From J054 sp965221985 (lineage in GTDB: Bacteria > Pseudomonadota > Gammaproteobacteria > Steroidobacterales > GCA-2729495): a DNA stretch of 64,000 bases. Positions within the stretch are counted from its first letter, which is position 1; every line of letters begins with the position of its first letter. The stretch covers positions 1,054,001-1,118,000 of the forward strand of contig OZ244928.1 in assembly GCA_965221985.1 (NCBI GenBank). Direction: 5' to 3'. Positions 25,928-34,039 of the stretch are shown here, piece by piece. The notes under the pieces are model-generated. The model saw only the letters and a program-made list of their open reading frames with translations. It was not told the origin of the DNA and did not search any database. The position numbers and the translations under genes are program-made.

Positions 25928-27295
25928 ATGCGCGCCCGCACCGATACCATTGACGTAATGCCGGAAGGCAGCCTCGAAGTGCTGTCGCAAGACGAGGTCA
26001 ATCGTTTGCGTAGTACCGACGAGGACGGCCAGCACGAGTTTCTGCGCCGATGCGCCTTGGCAGTGTTGAATGTAGGCAGCCGTACGGACGATACGCGTGC
26101 AATTCTTGCTGAATTTGCTGACTTCGATATCAATATCGTCCAGCAAGACCGAGGTGTAAAGCTTGCTTTAAGCAATGCGCCCGCCGATGCATTCGTCGAT
26201 GGCCGAATGATTCGGGGTATCCGCGAACAATTGTTCGCCGTGCTAAGAGATGTGGTTTATATCCACAGTGAAGCAGCTGCCGGCCGCTTCGATTTCGATA
26301 CCAGCGAAGGCATTACCAACGCGATATTCCACATTCTACGCAATGCCGATGTGCTGCGGGTTCCGGCGGAGCCTAATTTGGTCGTTTGCTGGGGTGGCCA
26401 CGCCATTAATCGAGTGGAATATGAGTACACCAAGGATCTGGGCTATCAACTGGGACTGCGTGGCCTAGATGTTTGTACAGGTTGTGGCTCGGGTGCCATG
26501 AAGGGGCCTATGAAAGGTGCGAACGTAGGCCATACTAAACAGCGTATTCGCAACGGGCGATATATTGGCATTACCGAACCAGGCATTATCGCTGCCGAGT
26601 CGCCCAATCCCATCGTCAATAAGCTGGTCATCATGCCCGACATGGAGAAAAGGCTGGAGGCCTTCGTGCGTGTTGCCCATGCTATCGTGATTTTTCCCGG
26701 CGGCGTGGGGACTGCGGAAGAATTGCTGTTCTTGCTGGGCATATTGTTGCAGCCTGAGAATCGCGATGTGCCCGTGCCCATCCTACTCACGGGTCCACCC
26801 TCTAGCGCTGAGTATTTTGCCAGCCTTGATCGGTTTATCGGAGTAAGCCTAGGCGATGTTGCCCGCCGTTTGTATCGAATAGAAATCGGCGCCCCTGAAT
26901 CGGTGGCGCGAATGGTGACCGCCGCGGTCGATCAGGTTCGCGAGTTTCGGCATGCCCATCAGGACGCGTTCTATTTTAATTGGCGCTTACAGATGAATTT
27001 GGATTTTCAGCGGCCTTTTGTTGCGACGCATGAGTCTATGGCGCAATTGCAGTTGCATTTGGATCAGGAACCGCAATCCCTTGCATTGCAGCTACGTCGT
27101 GGCTTTTCAGGCTTGGTCACCGGCAATGTCAAAGAGCAGGGCATCAAGGCCATTGAAGAGCTGGGGCCGTTTGAAATTAGTGGGGATGCAGAGCTCATGC
27201 GGGGGCTTGACGAACTATTATCCGGCTTCGTCGAGCAGGGCCGCATGCGTCTTGAGTCCGCAACTTACAAGCCTTGTTACCGGCTCGTTGCTTAG
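25928..27295 (+). CDS. ppnN: Nucleotide 5'-monophosphate nucleosidase PpnN
   Basis: LOG-family enzyme (YgdH/PpnN) that splits purine and pyrimidine nucleoside 5'-monophosphates into base and ribose 5-phosphate; in E. coli it is stimulated by (p)ppGpp. The 455-aa length matches. An N-terminal PpnN-specific domain is followed by the LOG fold with CTGCGSGAMKGPMKGA and the phosphate-binding motif IFPGGVGTAEELLF (PGGxGTxxE), then a C-terminal domain (FYFNWRLQMNLDFQRPF). It is cytosolic. It follows the YkuD gene on the same strand but probably has its own promoter in the 70-bp gap, which is AT-rich (ATTTTTTGTAATATTTTTTC). Confidence 0.93.
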   Translation: MRARTDTIDVMPEGSLEVLSQDEVNRLRSTDEDGQHEFLRRCALAVLNVGSRTDDTRAILAEFADFDINIVQQDRGVKLALSNAPADAFVDGRMIRGIREQLFAVLRDVVYIHSEAAAGRFDFDTSEGITNAIFHILRNADVLRVPAEPNLVVCWGGHAINRVEYEYTKDLGYQLGLRGLDVCTGCGSGAMKGPMKGANVGHTKQRIRNGRYIGITEPGIIAAESPNPIVNKLVIMPDMEKRLEAFVRVAHAIVIFPGGVGTAEELLFLLGILLQPENRDVPVPILLTGPPSSAEYFASLDRFIGVSLGDVARRLYRIEIGAPESVARMVTAAVDQVREFRHAHQDAFYFNWRLQMNLDFQRPFVATHESMAQLQLHLDQEPQSLALQLRRGFSGLVTGNVKEQGIKAIEELGPFEISGDAELMRGLDELLSGFVEQGRMRLESATYKPCYRLVA

Positions 27296-27610
27296 CCCGA
27301 TTCATATCAACTTACATCAAGGCTGCGGGCAATAGCGTCTGGCCTGCCATTAAACAAAATCCGCGAACTGGTTTGTGCTTTTTTTTCTTCGAAAATCGTG
27401 TGCAAAGCAAGCTCTTGAAAAGACAATAAACTTCTCTATCTTCTGCTCTTGCGACGCACTCAAGATGTCGGAAAACTTTTCGATTGCACGGCAACTAGTT
27501 CCGCATAATCAAGAAGTTAAATGGAGTTGCCTGTGATGTAGTTCCTGCTGCTAGCTGGGTGAGTTCCGTAAGCTGCAAGCACTTTCCGCATAGCGGGGCG
27601 AGCAGAAAAA
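27296..27610. other. Intergenic region, nothing clear
   Basis: About 315 bp between ppnN and the small ORFs. An oligo-T run (near 27380-27387) has no convincing stem in front of it. Several A/T-rich stretches (around 27415-27440) could hold the promoter for the small-ORF group. I see no RNA gene or repeat here. Confidence 0.4.
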
Positions 27611-27907
27611 ATGAGCGAATCAAAACCGAATGGCCATGGCCGTTCACTCACAGAAAAATTCACTGATCGCGAAGATCGCGCGAACCGAACTGCACTTCGA
27701 CAACGGCACTCACCGGCCTTGCTCGATGATGGTCCGCGACCTCAAGGTAAGCCGGGTAGTCATGGTTGGGAAGCCTACCGCCGCTGGCTGTCCCGAGTGC
27801 AGTCTCCAGCCGGAAGTCGCGTACCTCTGGATACCAGCTTGTACACCTGGAAAGGTTATCGCAACTGGGCTGACCAGGTTCGTCGGGAATGGAAAACTGA
27901 GGACTAG
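27611..27907 (+). CDS. Small hypothetical protein with Trp-Tyr repeat
   Basis: A 98-aa basic protein that I do not recognise. It contains two related segments, HGWEAYRRWLSRVQS and YTWKGYRNWADQVRREW, suggesting an internal duplication of a W-x-x-Y-R-x-W unit. There is no signal peptide or membrane segment. The ribosome site is weak (GAGCAGAAAAA before the ATG). It is the first of three small same-strand ORFs between ppnN and htpG. Coding status is likely but not certain. Confidence 0.5.
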   Translation: MSESKPNGHGRSLTEKFTDREDRANRTALRQRHSPALLDDGPRPQGKPGSHGWEAYRRWLSRVQSPAGSRVPLDTSLYTWKGYRNWADQVRREWKTED

Positions 27908-28009
27908 CATTCGCGGCGGATTACGGACGCTTAGGCCTAAGGAAACTGCAGTAGTTCTTAAGTTTAGGTCTTGCAAATAACTCTCACAGTTAATCGAGAA
28001 GAGATGGAT

Positions 28010-28204
28010 ATGAAGACTATGTCCGATAGAAAACATAGCAATACAATAATTACCAACGAAAGTACCCTACAGCGCCGCGATTGGATCGAGCGCGCCCTAT
28101 CCGGGGTACGCAGCAAGACGGGCAAAGAAGAAGCCACTGGCAAGTGCCCAGATAAGGCCGCGCGCCCGGCGCTTTATATCGTTGGTTCCCAGCGCGTCCG
28201 TTGA
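28010..28204 (+). CDS. Small hypothetical protein (64 aa)
   Basis: An open frame from ATG 28010, with GAGAAGAG (27996-28003) as ribosome site; ATG 28004 is an alternative. The product is polar and basic (QRRDWIERALSGVRSKTGKE), with no recognised domain. Its stop TGA overlaps the possible TTG start of the next small ORF (TTGA at 28201-28204), a pattern of translational coupling that modestly supports both being real. Function unknown. Confidence 0.35.
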   Translation: MKTMSDRKHSNTIITNESTLQRRDWIERALSGVRSKTGKEEATGKCPDKAARPALYIVGSQRVR

Positions 28205-28362
28205 ATTTTCTGCAGATGGAATGTGTTCTACGCTGGCTCGATGAGCTAGATGCCTCAGTCTTTGCCGCGTTGCTGATTTGGCGGGGCCGGATGAAGCGCC
28301 GCTGGCATCGATTTAGCCTAGTGTCCACCTGTGCCGTGGCCGCCCTCGTATTGGCCGTTTAG
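28201..28362 (+). CDS. Small membrane-associated hypothetical protein
   Basis: A ~53-aa ORF (TTG 28201; ATG 28216 would give 48 aa), too short for most gene callers. It reads CVLRWLDELDASVFAALLIW, then a basic turn (RGRMKRRWHR), then a hydrophobic tail STCAVAALVLAV. The amphipathic RWLDELD start plus a hydrophobic C-terminus suggests a membrane-bound miniprotein; I have an impression of similar RWLDELDD-type small proteins in related bacteria but cannot confirm it. It ends 31 bp before the heat-shock promoter of htpG. Confidence 0.5.
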   Translation: MNFLQMECVLRWLDELDASVFAALLIWRGRMKRRWHRFSLVSTCAVAALVLAV

Positions 28363-28393
28363 CCCTGTCGTCACGCCAGCTGCGCGGTCTCCC

Positions 28394-28420
28394 CTTGAAA
28401 TAGTCTCTTCCCGCCCCCAT
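28394..28420 (+). promoter_or_regulatory. Sigma-32 (heat-shock) promoter of htpG
   Basis: CTTGAAA (28394-28400), a 14-bp spacer, and CCCCAT (28415-28420) followed by AA match the RpoH consensus (CTTGAAA, 13-17 bp, CCCCATnT) almost perfectly. It is 75 bp upstream of the htpG ATG, and htpG is a classical RpoH target. Confidence 0.88.
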
Positions 28421-28494
28421 AAGGCCTTCCAGTCGCCCGCGTTCCCGCTTGCGGCTATTGCGCATTGATTATCCTGGCAGCGGATTCGGACTTT

Positions 28495-30381
28495 ATGGAA
28501 CAAGCAACAGCGAACGAGACCCATGGCTTTCAGGCAGAGGTGAAGCAGCTTCTGCATCTGATGATTCATTCCCTGTACAGCAATCGCGAGATATTCTTGC
28601 GCGAGCTGATATCTAACGCCTCGGATGCCTGCGACAAGCTGCGCTTTGCGGCCATCGCTGATGCCTCTTTATTGGCGGATGATCCCGCGCTGCGCATTCG
28701 TGTGGTGGCAGATCCTGACAAGCGCACCATCAGCATTACCGACAATGGTATCGGCATGTCGCGAGATGAGGCCGTTAAACAGTTGGGTACCATTGCGCGT
28801 TCGGGCACCGCGGAATTTATTCGCGATTTAGAGGGTAATGAGCGTAAGGACGCGAATCTCATTGGCCAATTCGGCGTGGGGTTTTACTCTTCATTTATCG
28901 TTGCCAGCCGAGTGGAGGTATTGACTCGGCGCGCTGGCGCGGCTGCGGATGAGGGTGTGCATTGGTCATCCGAGGGCGAGGGCGAGTTCACCGTCGAAAA
29001 CATCGAAAGACCGGAACGCGGCACAAGCGTGATCTTGCATTTGCGGGATGATGCAGAAGAATTTGCGCAGGATATCCGGCTACGCAGCTTGATTCGCAAG
29101 TACTCTGATCACATTGCCTTTCCGGTGCTCATGCCGCCGGTTGCTCCGCCTGAGGATGATGCGGAGCCGGCGGACGAAGCTGTCAATTCGGCCCAAGCTC
29201 TATGGACTCGTCCGCGGAGCGAAATCACCGATGAGGAGTATCTGGAGTTCTATAAGCACGTATCCCATGACTTCCAGGATCCTTTGACCTGGAGCCACAA
29301 CCGCGTGGAAGGTAAGCGTGAATACACGAGTCTGCTGTTCATCCCGGCCCATGCTCCGTTCGATTTGTGGAACCGAGAATCACCGCGCGGCCTGAAGCTC
29401 TATGTGCAGCGTGTATTCATCATGGACGACGCGGAACAATTCTTGCCGCTTTACTTGCGCTTCGTCCGTGGCATTGTCGATTGCAATGACCTGTCCTTGA
29501 ACGTCTCGCGCGAATTGCTACAGCAAGATAGCAACGTCGATGCGATTCGCGGCGCCCTAACCAAGCGCTTGCTGGATATGCTCACGAAATTGGCTAAGGA
29601 CGATCCCGAGAAGTATCAGAGCTTTTGGCAGGCTTTCGGTTTGGTTCTCAAGGAAGGTCCCGCTGAGGATCCGGAGAACCGGGAAAAGATCGCCGGTTTG
29701 CTGCGCTTTGCCAGTACCCACAAAGACAACGACGTTCAGGATGTATCTCTGGCTGACTATCTTGCTCGTAAAACTGAAGATCAAGACAAGATCTACTACG
29801 TCACGGCTGACAATTTTGGGGCGGCTCGTTCTAGCCCGCACTTAGAAACTTTCCGCAAGCGCGGTATCGAGGTTTTGTTGTTGTCCGACCCCATCGATGA
29901 ATGGCTGATGGGCCAGCTTGGACAACACGAGGAGATGGAACTTCGGGATGTGCGGCGCGGGGAATTGGACCTTGACAAGAATCCCGACGAGGAGGCCGAA
30001 CAGGCAGACGATGAAGAGCACAAGGCTTTGCTGGATCGTTTGCGTGCTGTCTTGGAAGAGCAAGCGGCCCAAGTCCGCACCACGGATCGGCTAACCGAAT
30101 CCGCTGCTTGTTTGGCCTTGGGCGACCACGACATGGGCGAGCAAATGCGCCGGATTATGGCAGCATCGGGTCAAGCCCTGCCGGAAACCAAGCCAATATT
30201 CGAAATCAACCCCAGCCATCCTCTGGTGCAGCGGCTGGCCGAGGAAGAAGATGAAGAGCGATTTGGCGATTTGGCTGTCTTGCTGTTTGACCAAGCGAAA
30301 TTGGCCGATGGCCGTCAGCTCGAGGATCCGGGTCCTTTCGTTCAGCGTCTCAACCGACTGCTATTGGAGTTGAGTGCCTAG
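28495..30381 (+). CDS. htpG: Molecular chaperone HtpG (Hsp90)
   Basis: Cytosolic bacterial Hsp90, an ATP-driven homodimer helping late protein folding with DnaK. From ATG 28495 the product is 628 aa, the usual length. The N-terminal GHKL ATPase has SNREIFLRELISNASDACDK, the ATP-lid start ITDNGIGMSRDE and GQFGVGFYSSFIVASR. The middle domain shows NRESPRGLKLYVQRVFIMDD and LNVSRELLQQDSNVDAIR, and the C-terminal dimerisation domain contains MRRIMAASGQ. The in-frame extension to TTG 28465 is not family-like. It is expressed from the sigma-32 promoter upstream. The charged linker after the N-domain (PPEDDAEPADEAVNS) is short, as in bacterial homologues. Confidence 0.97.
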   Translation: MEQATANETHGFQAEVKQLLHLMIHSLYSNREIFLRELISNASDACDKLRFAAIADASLLADDPALRIRVVADPDKRTISITDNGIGMSRDEAVKQLGTIARSGTAEFIRDLEGNERKDANLIGQFGVGFYSSFIVASRVEVLTRRAGAAADEGVHWSSEGEGEFTVENIERPERGTSVILHLRDDAEEFAQDIRLRSLIRKYSDHIAFPVLMPPVAPPEDDAEPADEAVNSAQALWTRPRSEITDEEYLEFYKHVSHDFQDPLTWSHNRVEGKREYTSLLFIPAHAPFDLWNRESPRGLKLYVQRVFIMDDAEQFLPLYLRFVRGIVDCNDLSLNVSRELLQQDSNVDAIRGALTKRLLDMLTKLAKDDPEKYQSFWQAFGLVLKEGPAEDPENREKIAGLLRFASTHKDNDVQDVSLADYLARKTEDQDKIYYVTADNFGAARSSPHLETFRKRGIEVLLLSDPIDEWLMGQLGQHEEMELRDVRRGELDLDKNPDEEAEQADDEEHKALLDRLRAVLEEQAAQVRTTDRLTESAACLALGDHDMGEQMRRIMAASGQALPETKPIFEINPSHPLVQRLAEEEDEERFGDLAVLLFDQAKLADGRQLEDPGPFVQRLNRLLLELSA

Positions 30382-30387
30382 CGCGCT

Positions 30388-31014
30388 CTAGCTGACCTCG
30401 GGATTGAGGCTATAGCTGCCGACCAGTTCGACATCCGCCAGGATGTGGCCGGCAATGGCTAGTTGTACATCGGCGGCGGTGAATTTTCCGTCGACGGGGC
30501 AGCGGGCTAAATCCGTGGCATAGAGCTGAAAGTGGTAGTGGTGCAGTCGTTCATCATTCCAGGGCGGACAAGGTCCCTCATAGCCGAAGTAGTCTCCGCG
30601 CATATCGGGATCATTGGCCATGAAGCCAGTGTAGTCGTTGAGCCCTTGGCGTGATCCTTCAGGCCCCGGCGGGTCTTGTTTTCCGCCAGGCACGATGCCG
30701 TTGGAGCATGCGCCCTCGGCCAAGCCACCGTCCTCAGGTGGAATATCCACCATGACCCAGTGGACAAAATCCGTGCGCGGTAAATCTTTGCGAATACTAC
30801 GGCCTTCTTGATTGAAGTCGTCCATGGACGTTGGCACATCGCGGTCGATGCACAGCAGGACCAAGGACTTAGCCTCGGCGGGTACGCTGGTCCAGCTCAG
30901 CGCCGGATTACGGTTTTGTCCTAGGCGAATGTGTTCCTGGGCGTCGGCAATGCCGAAGGCGCAGATTTCGGGAATAGTCCCCTGATGCTCGAAACTGTCG
31001 GATGTCAGTTGCAT
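30388..31014 (-). CDS. YbhB/YbcL family Raf-kinase-inhibitor-like protein
   Basis: A 208-aa phosphatidylethanolamine-binding-protein (PEBP) fold. It has NPALSWTSVPAEAKSLVLLC, a DxDxP-type loop (CIDRDVPTS), FVHWVMVDIPP, the conserved YEGPCPPWNDERLHHYHFQL (G-P-x-P, H-x-Y-x-F) and a C-terminal AIAGHILADVELVGSY. No signal peptide is visible, so it is probably cytosolic. Bacterial members have no settled function beyond binding small anionic ligands. It follows rocD on the minus strand by 27 bp, possibly co-transcribed, and is convergent with htpG, only 6 bp apart. Confidence 0.9.
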   Translation of the reverse strand: MQLTSDSFEHQGTIPEICAFGIADAQEHIRLGQNRNPALSWTSVPAEAKSLVLLCIDRDVPTSMDDFNQEGRSIRKDLPRTDFVHWVMVDIPPEDGGLAEGACSNGIVPGGKQDPPGPEGSRQGLNDYTGFMANDPDMRGDYFGYEGPCPPWNDERLHHYHFQLYATDLARCPVDGKFTAADVQLAIAGHILADVELVGSYSLNPEVS

Positions 31015-31041
31015 GGCTGGTGCTCCGGAAATTTACCTATT

Positions 31042-32274
31042 CTAGTGCAGGCTAGTTTGCTCGAAAACTTCCGGTAATACGCGGAGCAGCTCGTCGATTT
31101 GTTTTCGGCCAATGGTGAGGGGCGGCGCGAATCGAAGAACCGTTGCATGGGTCTCGCGCGCCAGAATGCCTCGCGCCATCAAAGCTTCACTCACTGCCCG
31201 GCCGTCAAGCCGACCGGGATCTAGTTCCATGCCAAGCAATAAGCCGCGTCCGCGTAGGTCTTTGATACCGGGATGGGAAATTTTTCGTAAACCCTGCATT
31301 AGGTATTCGCCCATCGCTTTACTGTTGTCGATGAGTTTTTCGTCCATCAGCACTTCCAGTGCGGCCTGGCCTACGGCTGCGGCCAAGGGATTACCGCCAA
31401 AGGTGCTGCCGTGGGACCCTGGCTCGAGCAGTTCCATCACGGGCTCGCCGGCCAGCACCAGAGATACCGGTATGAGTCCGCCGCCTAGCGCTTTGCCGAG
31501 CAGCAAAATGTCTGGTCGTATACCGTCATGATCGCAGCCAAGCAAACTGCCGGTGCGGCCTAATCCCGTTTGAATCTCATCGGCAATCATCAGGATATTG
31601 TTCCTGCGACAAATTTCAGCACAAGCGGATAAATAGCCCGGCGGTGGCACGATGATGCCGCCTTCGCCTTGAATCGGTTCGACAATAAAGGCCGCGGTAT
31701 TAGCCGTAATGGCGTCAGCGAGCTTAGCGGCATCGGCGTAGTCAACAAGTTTGAAGCCCGGTGGAAACGGGCCGAAGTCTCGCCGGTAGGCGGCTTCGTC
31801 TGACATGGCCACCGCAGCAATGCTGCGGCCGTGGAAATTGCCTCGGCAAGCGATGATCTCAGCGGCATCGGGCGCGACGCCCTTCATCACGTAAGCCCAG
31901 CGACGGGCCAGCTTTAACGCCGCTTCGACGGCCTCCACACCAGTATTGAGGGGCAATGCGCGATCCATGTCCATCAGCTGGCAAACCTGTTTTAGGAATG
32001 GTCCTAGCTTGTCCGTGTGAAAGGCACGCGAAACGACGGCGAGGTTTCCGGCCTGTTCCCGCAGCACGCTGACCAGCCGCGGGTGGGCGTGACCGTGACT
32101 AACAGCGGAATAGGCACTCATGAAATCCAGATACTGCTGGCCATCCGTGTCCCAAACATGACAGTCTTTGCCCCGCGCCAGGATCACGGACAAGGGCGCG
32201 TAATTGTTAGCCCCATAACAGCGTTCTAGGTCAATGGCGTCGCGCATGATGATCGGTTTCAAGGGAGAATCCAT
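31042..32274 (-). CDS. rocD: Ornithine--oxo-acid transaminase
   Basis: PLP-dependent class III aminotransferase that converts ornithine and 2-oxoglutarate to glutamate-5-semialdehyde and glutamate, feeding arginine/ornithine nitrogen into proline or glutamate metabolism. 410 aa. Diagnostic blocks: ERCYGANNYAPLSVILARG and YLDFMSAYSAVSHGH near the N-terminus, LPLNTGVEAVEAALKLAR, ADEIQTGLGRTGSLL (PLP-ring Asp), the Schiff-base lysine in LLLGKALGGGLIP, and GSHGSTFGGNPLAAAVGQAAL. The first two distinguish ornithine from acetylornithine transaminases. proC, which acts on the product, is encoded about 2.4 kb away at 34665. Confidence 0.93.
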   Translation of the reverse strand: MDSPLKPIIMRDAIDLERCYGANNYAPLSVILARGKDCHVWDTDGQQYLDFMSAYSAVSHGHAHPRLVSVLREQAGNLAVVSRAFHTDKLGPFLKQVCQLMDMDRALPLNTGVEAVEAALKLARRWAYVMKGVAPDAAEIIACRGNFHGRSIAAVAMSDEAAYRRDFGPFPPGFKLVDYADAAKLADAITANTAAFIVEPIQGEGGIIVPPPGYLSACAEICRRNNILMIADEIQTGLGRTGSLLGCDHDGIRPDILLLGKALGGGLIPVSLVLAGEPVMELLEPGSHGSTFGGNPLAAAVGQAALEVLMDEKLIDNSKAMGEYLMQGLRKISHPGIKDLRGRGLLLGMELDPGRLDGRAVSEALMARGILARETHATVLRFAPPLTIGRKQIDELLRVLPEVFEQTSLH

Positions 32275-32371
32275 AGCGATGTTATCAGGGCCGTGGTTAT
32301 AGTGACTGGCGGTCCAGGTGGAAAGTCCGAATAATTCCCTGTGCGGCCTTTAGGAAAATAATCGCTTAGCC

Positions 32372-33025
32372 ATGACGACGCCCCCCCGCATCATTAGAGA
32401 TTCATTGGACTTACCCGGTCCCGCGGGGCGCTTGGAGGCTTTGTTGGAGGAGCCGCGAGATTCCAAAGGCCATGCGGTTGCCGTGTTGTGTCACCCGCAT
32501 CCCCAGTTTCAGGGCACCATGCTGAACAAGGTCGTGCATACCTTGGGCCGCTCTGCCAATCTGCTCGGTGTGCCGGCGGTGCGGTTCAATTTTCGCGGTG
32601 TGGGCGCAAGCGACGGCATTTTCGCCCAGGGTAGCGGTGAGGCTGAAGACACGGTGGCAGTCGGCCAGTGGGCACGCGAGCGATATCCCCAGGCTGAGCT
32701 TTGGCTATGCGGTTTTTCTTTTGGCGCCATGGTCGCGAGCCGCGCGGCCTTGGATTTGCAACCTGCTCGCCTGGTGTCCATAGCGCCGCCCGCGGAACGC
32801 ATGGCCGATTTGTTAGCGGGGCAACAACCGGCCTGTCCGTGGTTAGTCATCCAGGGTGATCAGGATGAGGTGGTTGATTGCGATTCAGTCGTGTCGTGGG
32901 TTAATAGTCTGGAGCCAGGACCAGAGTTGCTGATCTTGCCGGACGTGGATCATTTTTTTCATGGCCGGCTAAGTCTATTGCGCGAGACCCTCGTCGATCG
33001 CCTGGGCCAGGAAGTTTTCCCTTGA
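32372..33025 (+). CDS. Alpha/beta hydrolase
   Basis: A 217-aa cytosolic serine hydrolase of the YfhR/CocE-like small alpha/beta hydrolases. The N-terminal part carries AVLCHPHPQFQGTMLNKVVH, a typical oxyanion-side block, then RFNFRGVGASDG. The nucleophile is Ser in LCGFSFGAMVASRAAL (G-x-S-x-G), the acid Asp in IQGDQDEVVD, and the catalytic His in LPDVDHFFHGR. The natural substrate is unknown. Its stop overlaps the start of the TerB-like gene by 4 bp (TTGA), so the two are probably translated together. Confidence 0.9.
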   Translation: MTTPPRIIRDSLDLPGPAGRLEALLEEPRDSKGHAVAVLCHPHPQFQGTMLNKVVHTLGRSANLLGVPAVRFNFRGVGASDGIFAQGSGEAEDTVAVGQWARERYPQAELWLCGFSFGAMVASRAALDLQPARLVSIAPPAERMADLLAGQQPACPWLVIQGDQDEVVDCDSVVSWVNSLEPGPELLILPDVDHFFHGRLSLLRETLVDRLGQEVFP

Positions 33026-33471
33026 TCGAGAAGCTTAAGCAATTGCTCAGTGGCTTAACCCCGTCCGGTGAAGCGGACGAGGAGATGCGTTTAGACCTGG
33101 CCGTTGCCGTGTTGCTTGTGGAGATGGCCCGTGCCGACCATCAACTGGCCGACACTGAAGTCAGCACCATCAAGGACATCTTGGAGAACTCTTTCGGCCT
33201 GGAAGAGGAGGCGGTGAATCAGTTACTCAGTCAGGCTCACGCAACGGCCGAGGACTCGGTATCCATGTATGAGTTTACGCGCGTGATTCACGAGGGCATG
33301 GACTATGCAGAGAAGCTGCGCGTTATTGAAATGCTCTGGCGGGTCGCTTTGGCCGACCGGGATCTCGACAAATACGAAGATTACTTGATCGGCAAGCTTG
33401 GTGAGCTGCTATATGTATCGCGCGGTGACGTTATTCGTTTACGTCACCGCGTTAGTTCAGAGCGAAGCTAG
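33022..33471 (+). CDS. TerB-family (tellurite-resistance-like) protein
   Basis: A 149-aa all-helical protein with a TerB-like domain: MRLDLAVAVLLVEMARADHQ and a second half with YAEKLRVIEMLWRVALADRD, an acidic motif repeated as A-R-A-D-H and A-L-A-D-R-D, which in TerB/DjlA-type domains binds metal or partners. There is no signal peptide. It starts with TTG 33022, overlapping the hydrolase stop. The family name reflects homology only; nothing nearby suggests tellurite resistance. The last 50 bases form a strong hairpin and overlap the convergent DUF4426 gene by 4 bp. Confidence 0.85.
   Translation: MIEKLKQLLSGLTPSGEADEEMRLDLAVAVLLVEMARADHQLADTEVSTIKDILENSFGLEEEAVNQLLSQAHATAEDSVSMYEFTRVIHEGMDYAEKLRVIEMLWRVALADRDLDKYEDYLIGKLGELLYVSRGDVIRLRHRVSSERS
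33421..33451. other. 11-bp-stem hairpin in the 3' end of the TerB-like gene
   Basis: CGCGGTGACGT (33421-33431) is the perfect reverse complement of ACGTCACCGCG (33441-33451), with a 9-nt loop. It lies inside the final codons of the TerB-like gene, at the convergent junction with the DUF4426 gene. No T-run follows on either strand. It may slow polymerase or protect transcript ends of both genes. Confidence 0.55.
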
Positions 33472-33965
33472 TCGGCGTAGAACTGGTGTTTGAAGCGCAC
33501 GGAAAAACGGCTGGTTTCGTTTATCGGTGTGGCATCGATATTGAAAATCAGAGTTTCGCCATTGGCCACGGCGATATCTCCAATGTAGTAGACGGCGCTG
33601 CCATTTTTTACTTCTCTAAGGGTCAGGTTTTTCAATTGCCCCGTTAAGTTGGTTGCACTGGCGCTCACGCTGCCTGATACGGACTGTCCGACGCTTCCGG
33701 GCGCCTTTTTCACGATGGAAACATTGAGCAGGGCGCGATTCTTACTCCGCACAATGTCATTCTGTTTGGCGACTTCGGGTTCAAGCTGATCCGTTGTTAG
33801 TGCATTGAAGTGCAATACATAGTCGCCAAAGTCCTTCGACGATGCTTCTGCTGGCGCGGCCGGTGGTGCCTCGTCATTTGGGCGGGAATCCGTACCCGGA
33901 CCGCAGCCGGCTGCTAACAATCCTGAAAGTAGAAGAAATGCGAAATTTCTAGATAAAGCCATCAC
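33468..33965 (-). CDS. DUF4426 lipoprotein
   Basis: A 165-aa predicted lipoprotein: signal peptide with lipobox LAAGC (Cys21), a Pro/Ala/Glu linker, and a DUF4426 domain. Characteristic stretches are KDFGDYVLHFNALTTDQLEP, DIVRSKNRALLNVSIVKK and SRFSVRFKHQFYAD at the C-terminus. The family is periplasmic, of unknown function, and in pseudomonads lies in the yggT-proC-yggS-metW neighbourhood; here yggT and proC are encoded directly upstream on the same strand, which supports the call. Confidence 0.9.
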   Translation of the reverse strand: MMALSRNFAFLLLSGLLAAGCGPGTDSRPNDEAPPAAPAEASSKDFGDYVLHFNALTTDQLEPEVAKQNDIVRSKNRALLNVSIVKKAPGSVGQSVSGSVSASATNLTGQLKNLTLREVKNGSAVYYIGDIAVANGETLIFNIDATPINETSRFSVRFKHQFYAD

Positions 33966-34039
33966 TTAGTCCCACGATGCATTGTGCTCTTAAGACTATA
34001 AACCACGATTGTCGTTATGTCTTTTTTTCTGTAGGTCTA

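Noticed and set aside
27340..27400. Possible terminator or small RNA at the T-run after ppnN
   Set aside because: There is no stable stem in front of the T-run.
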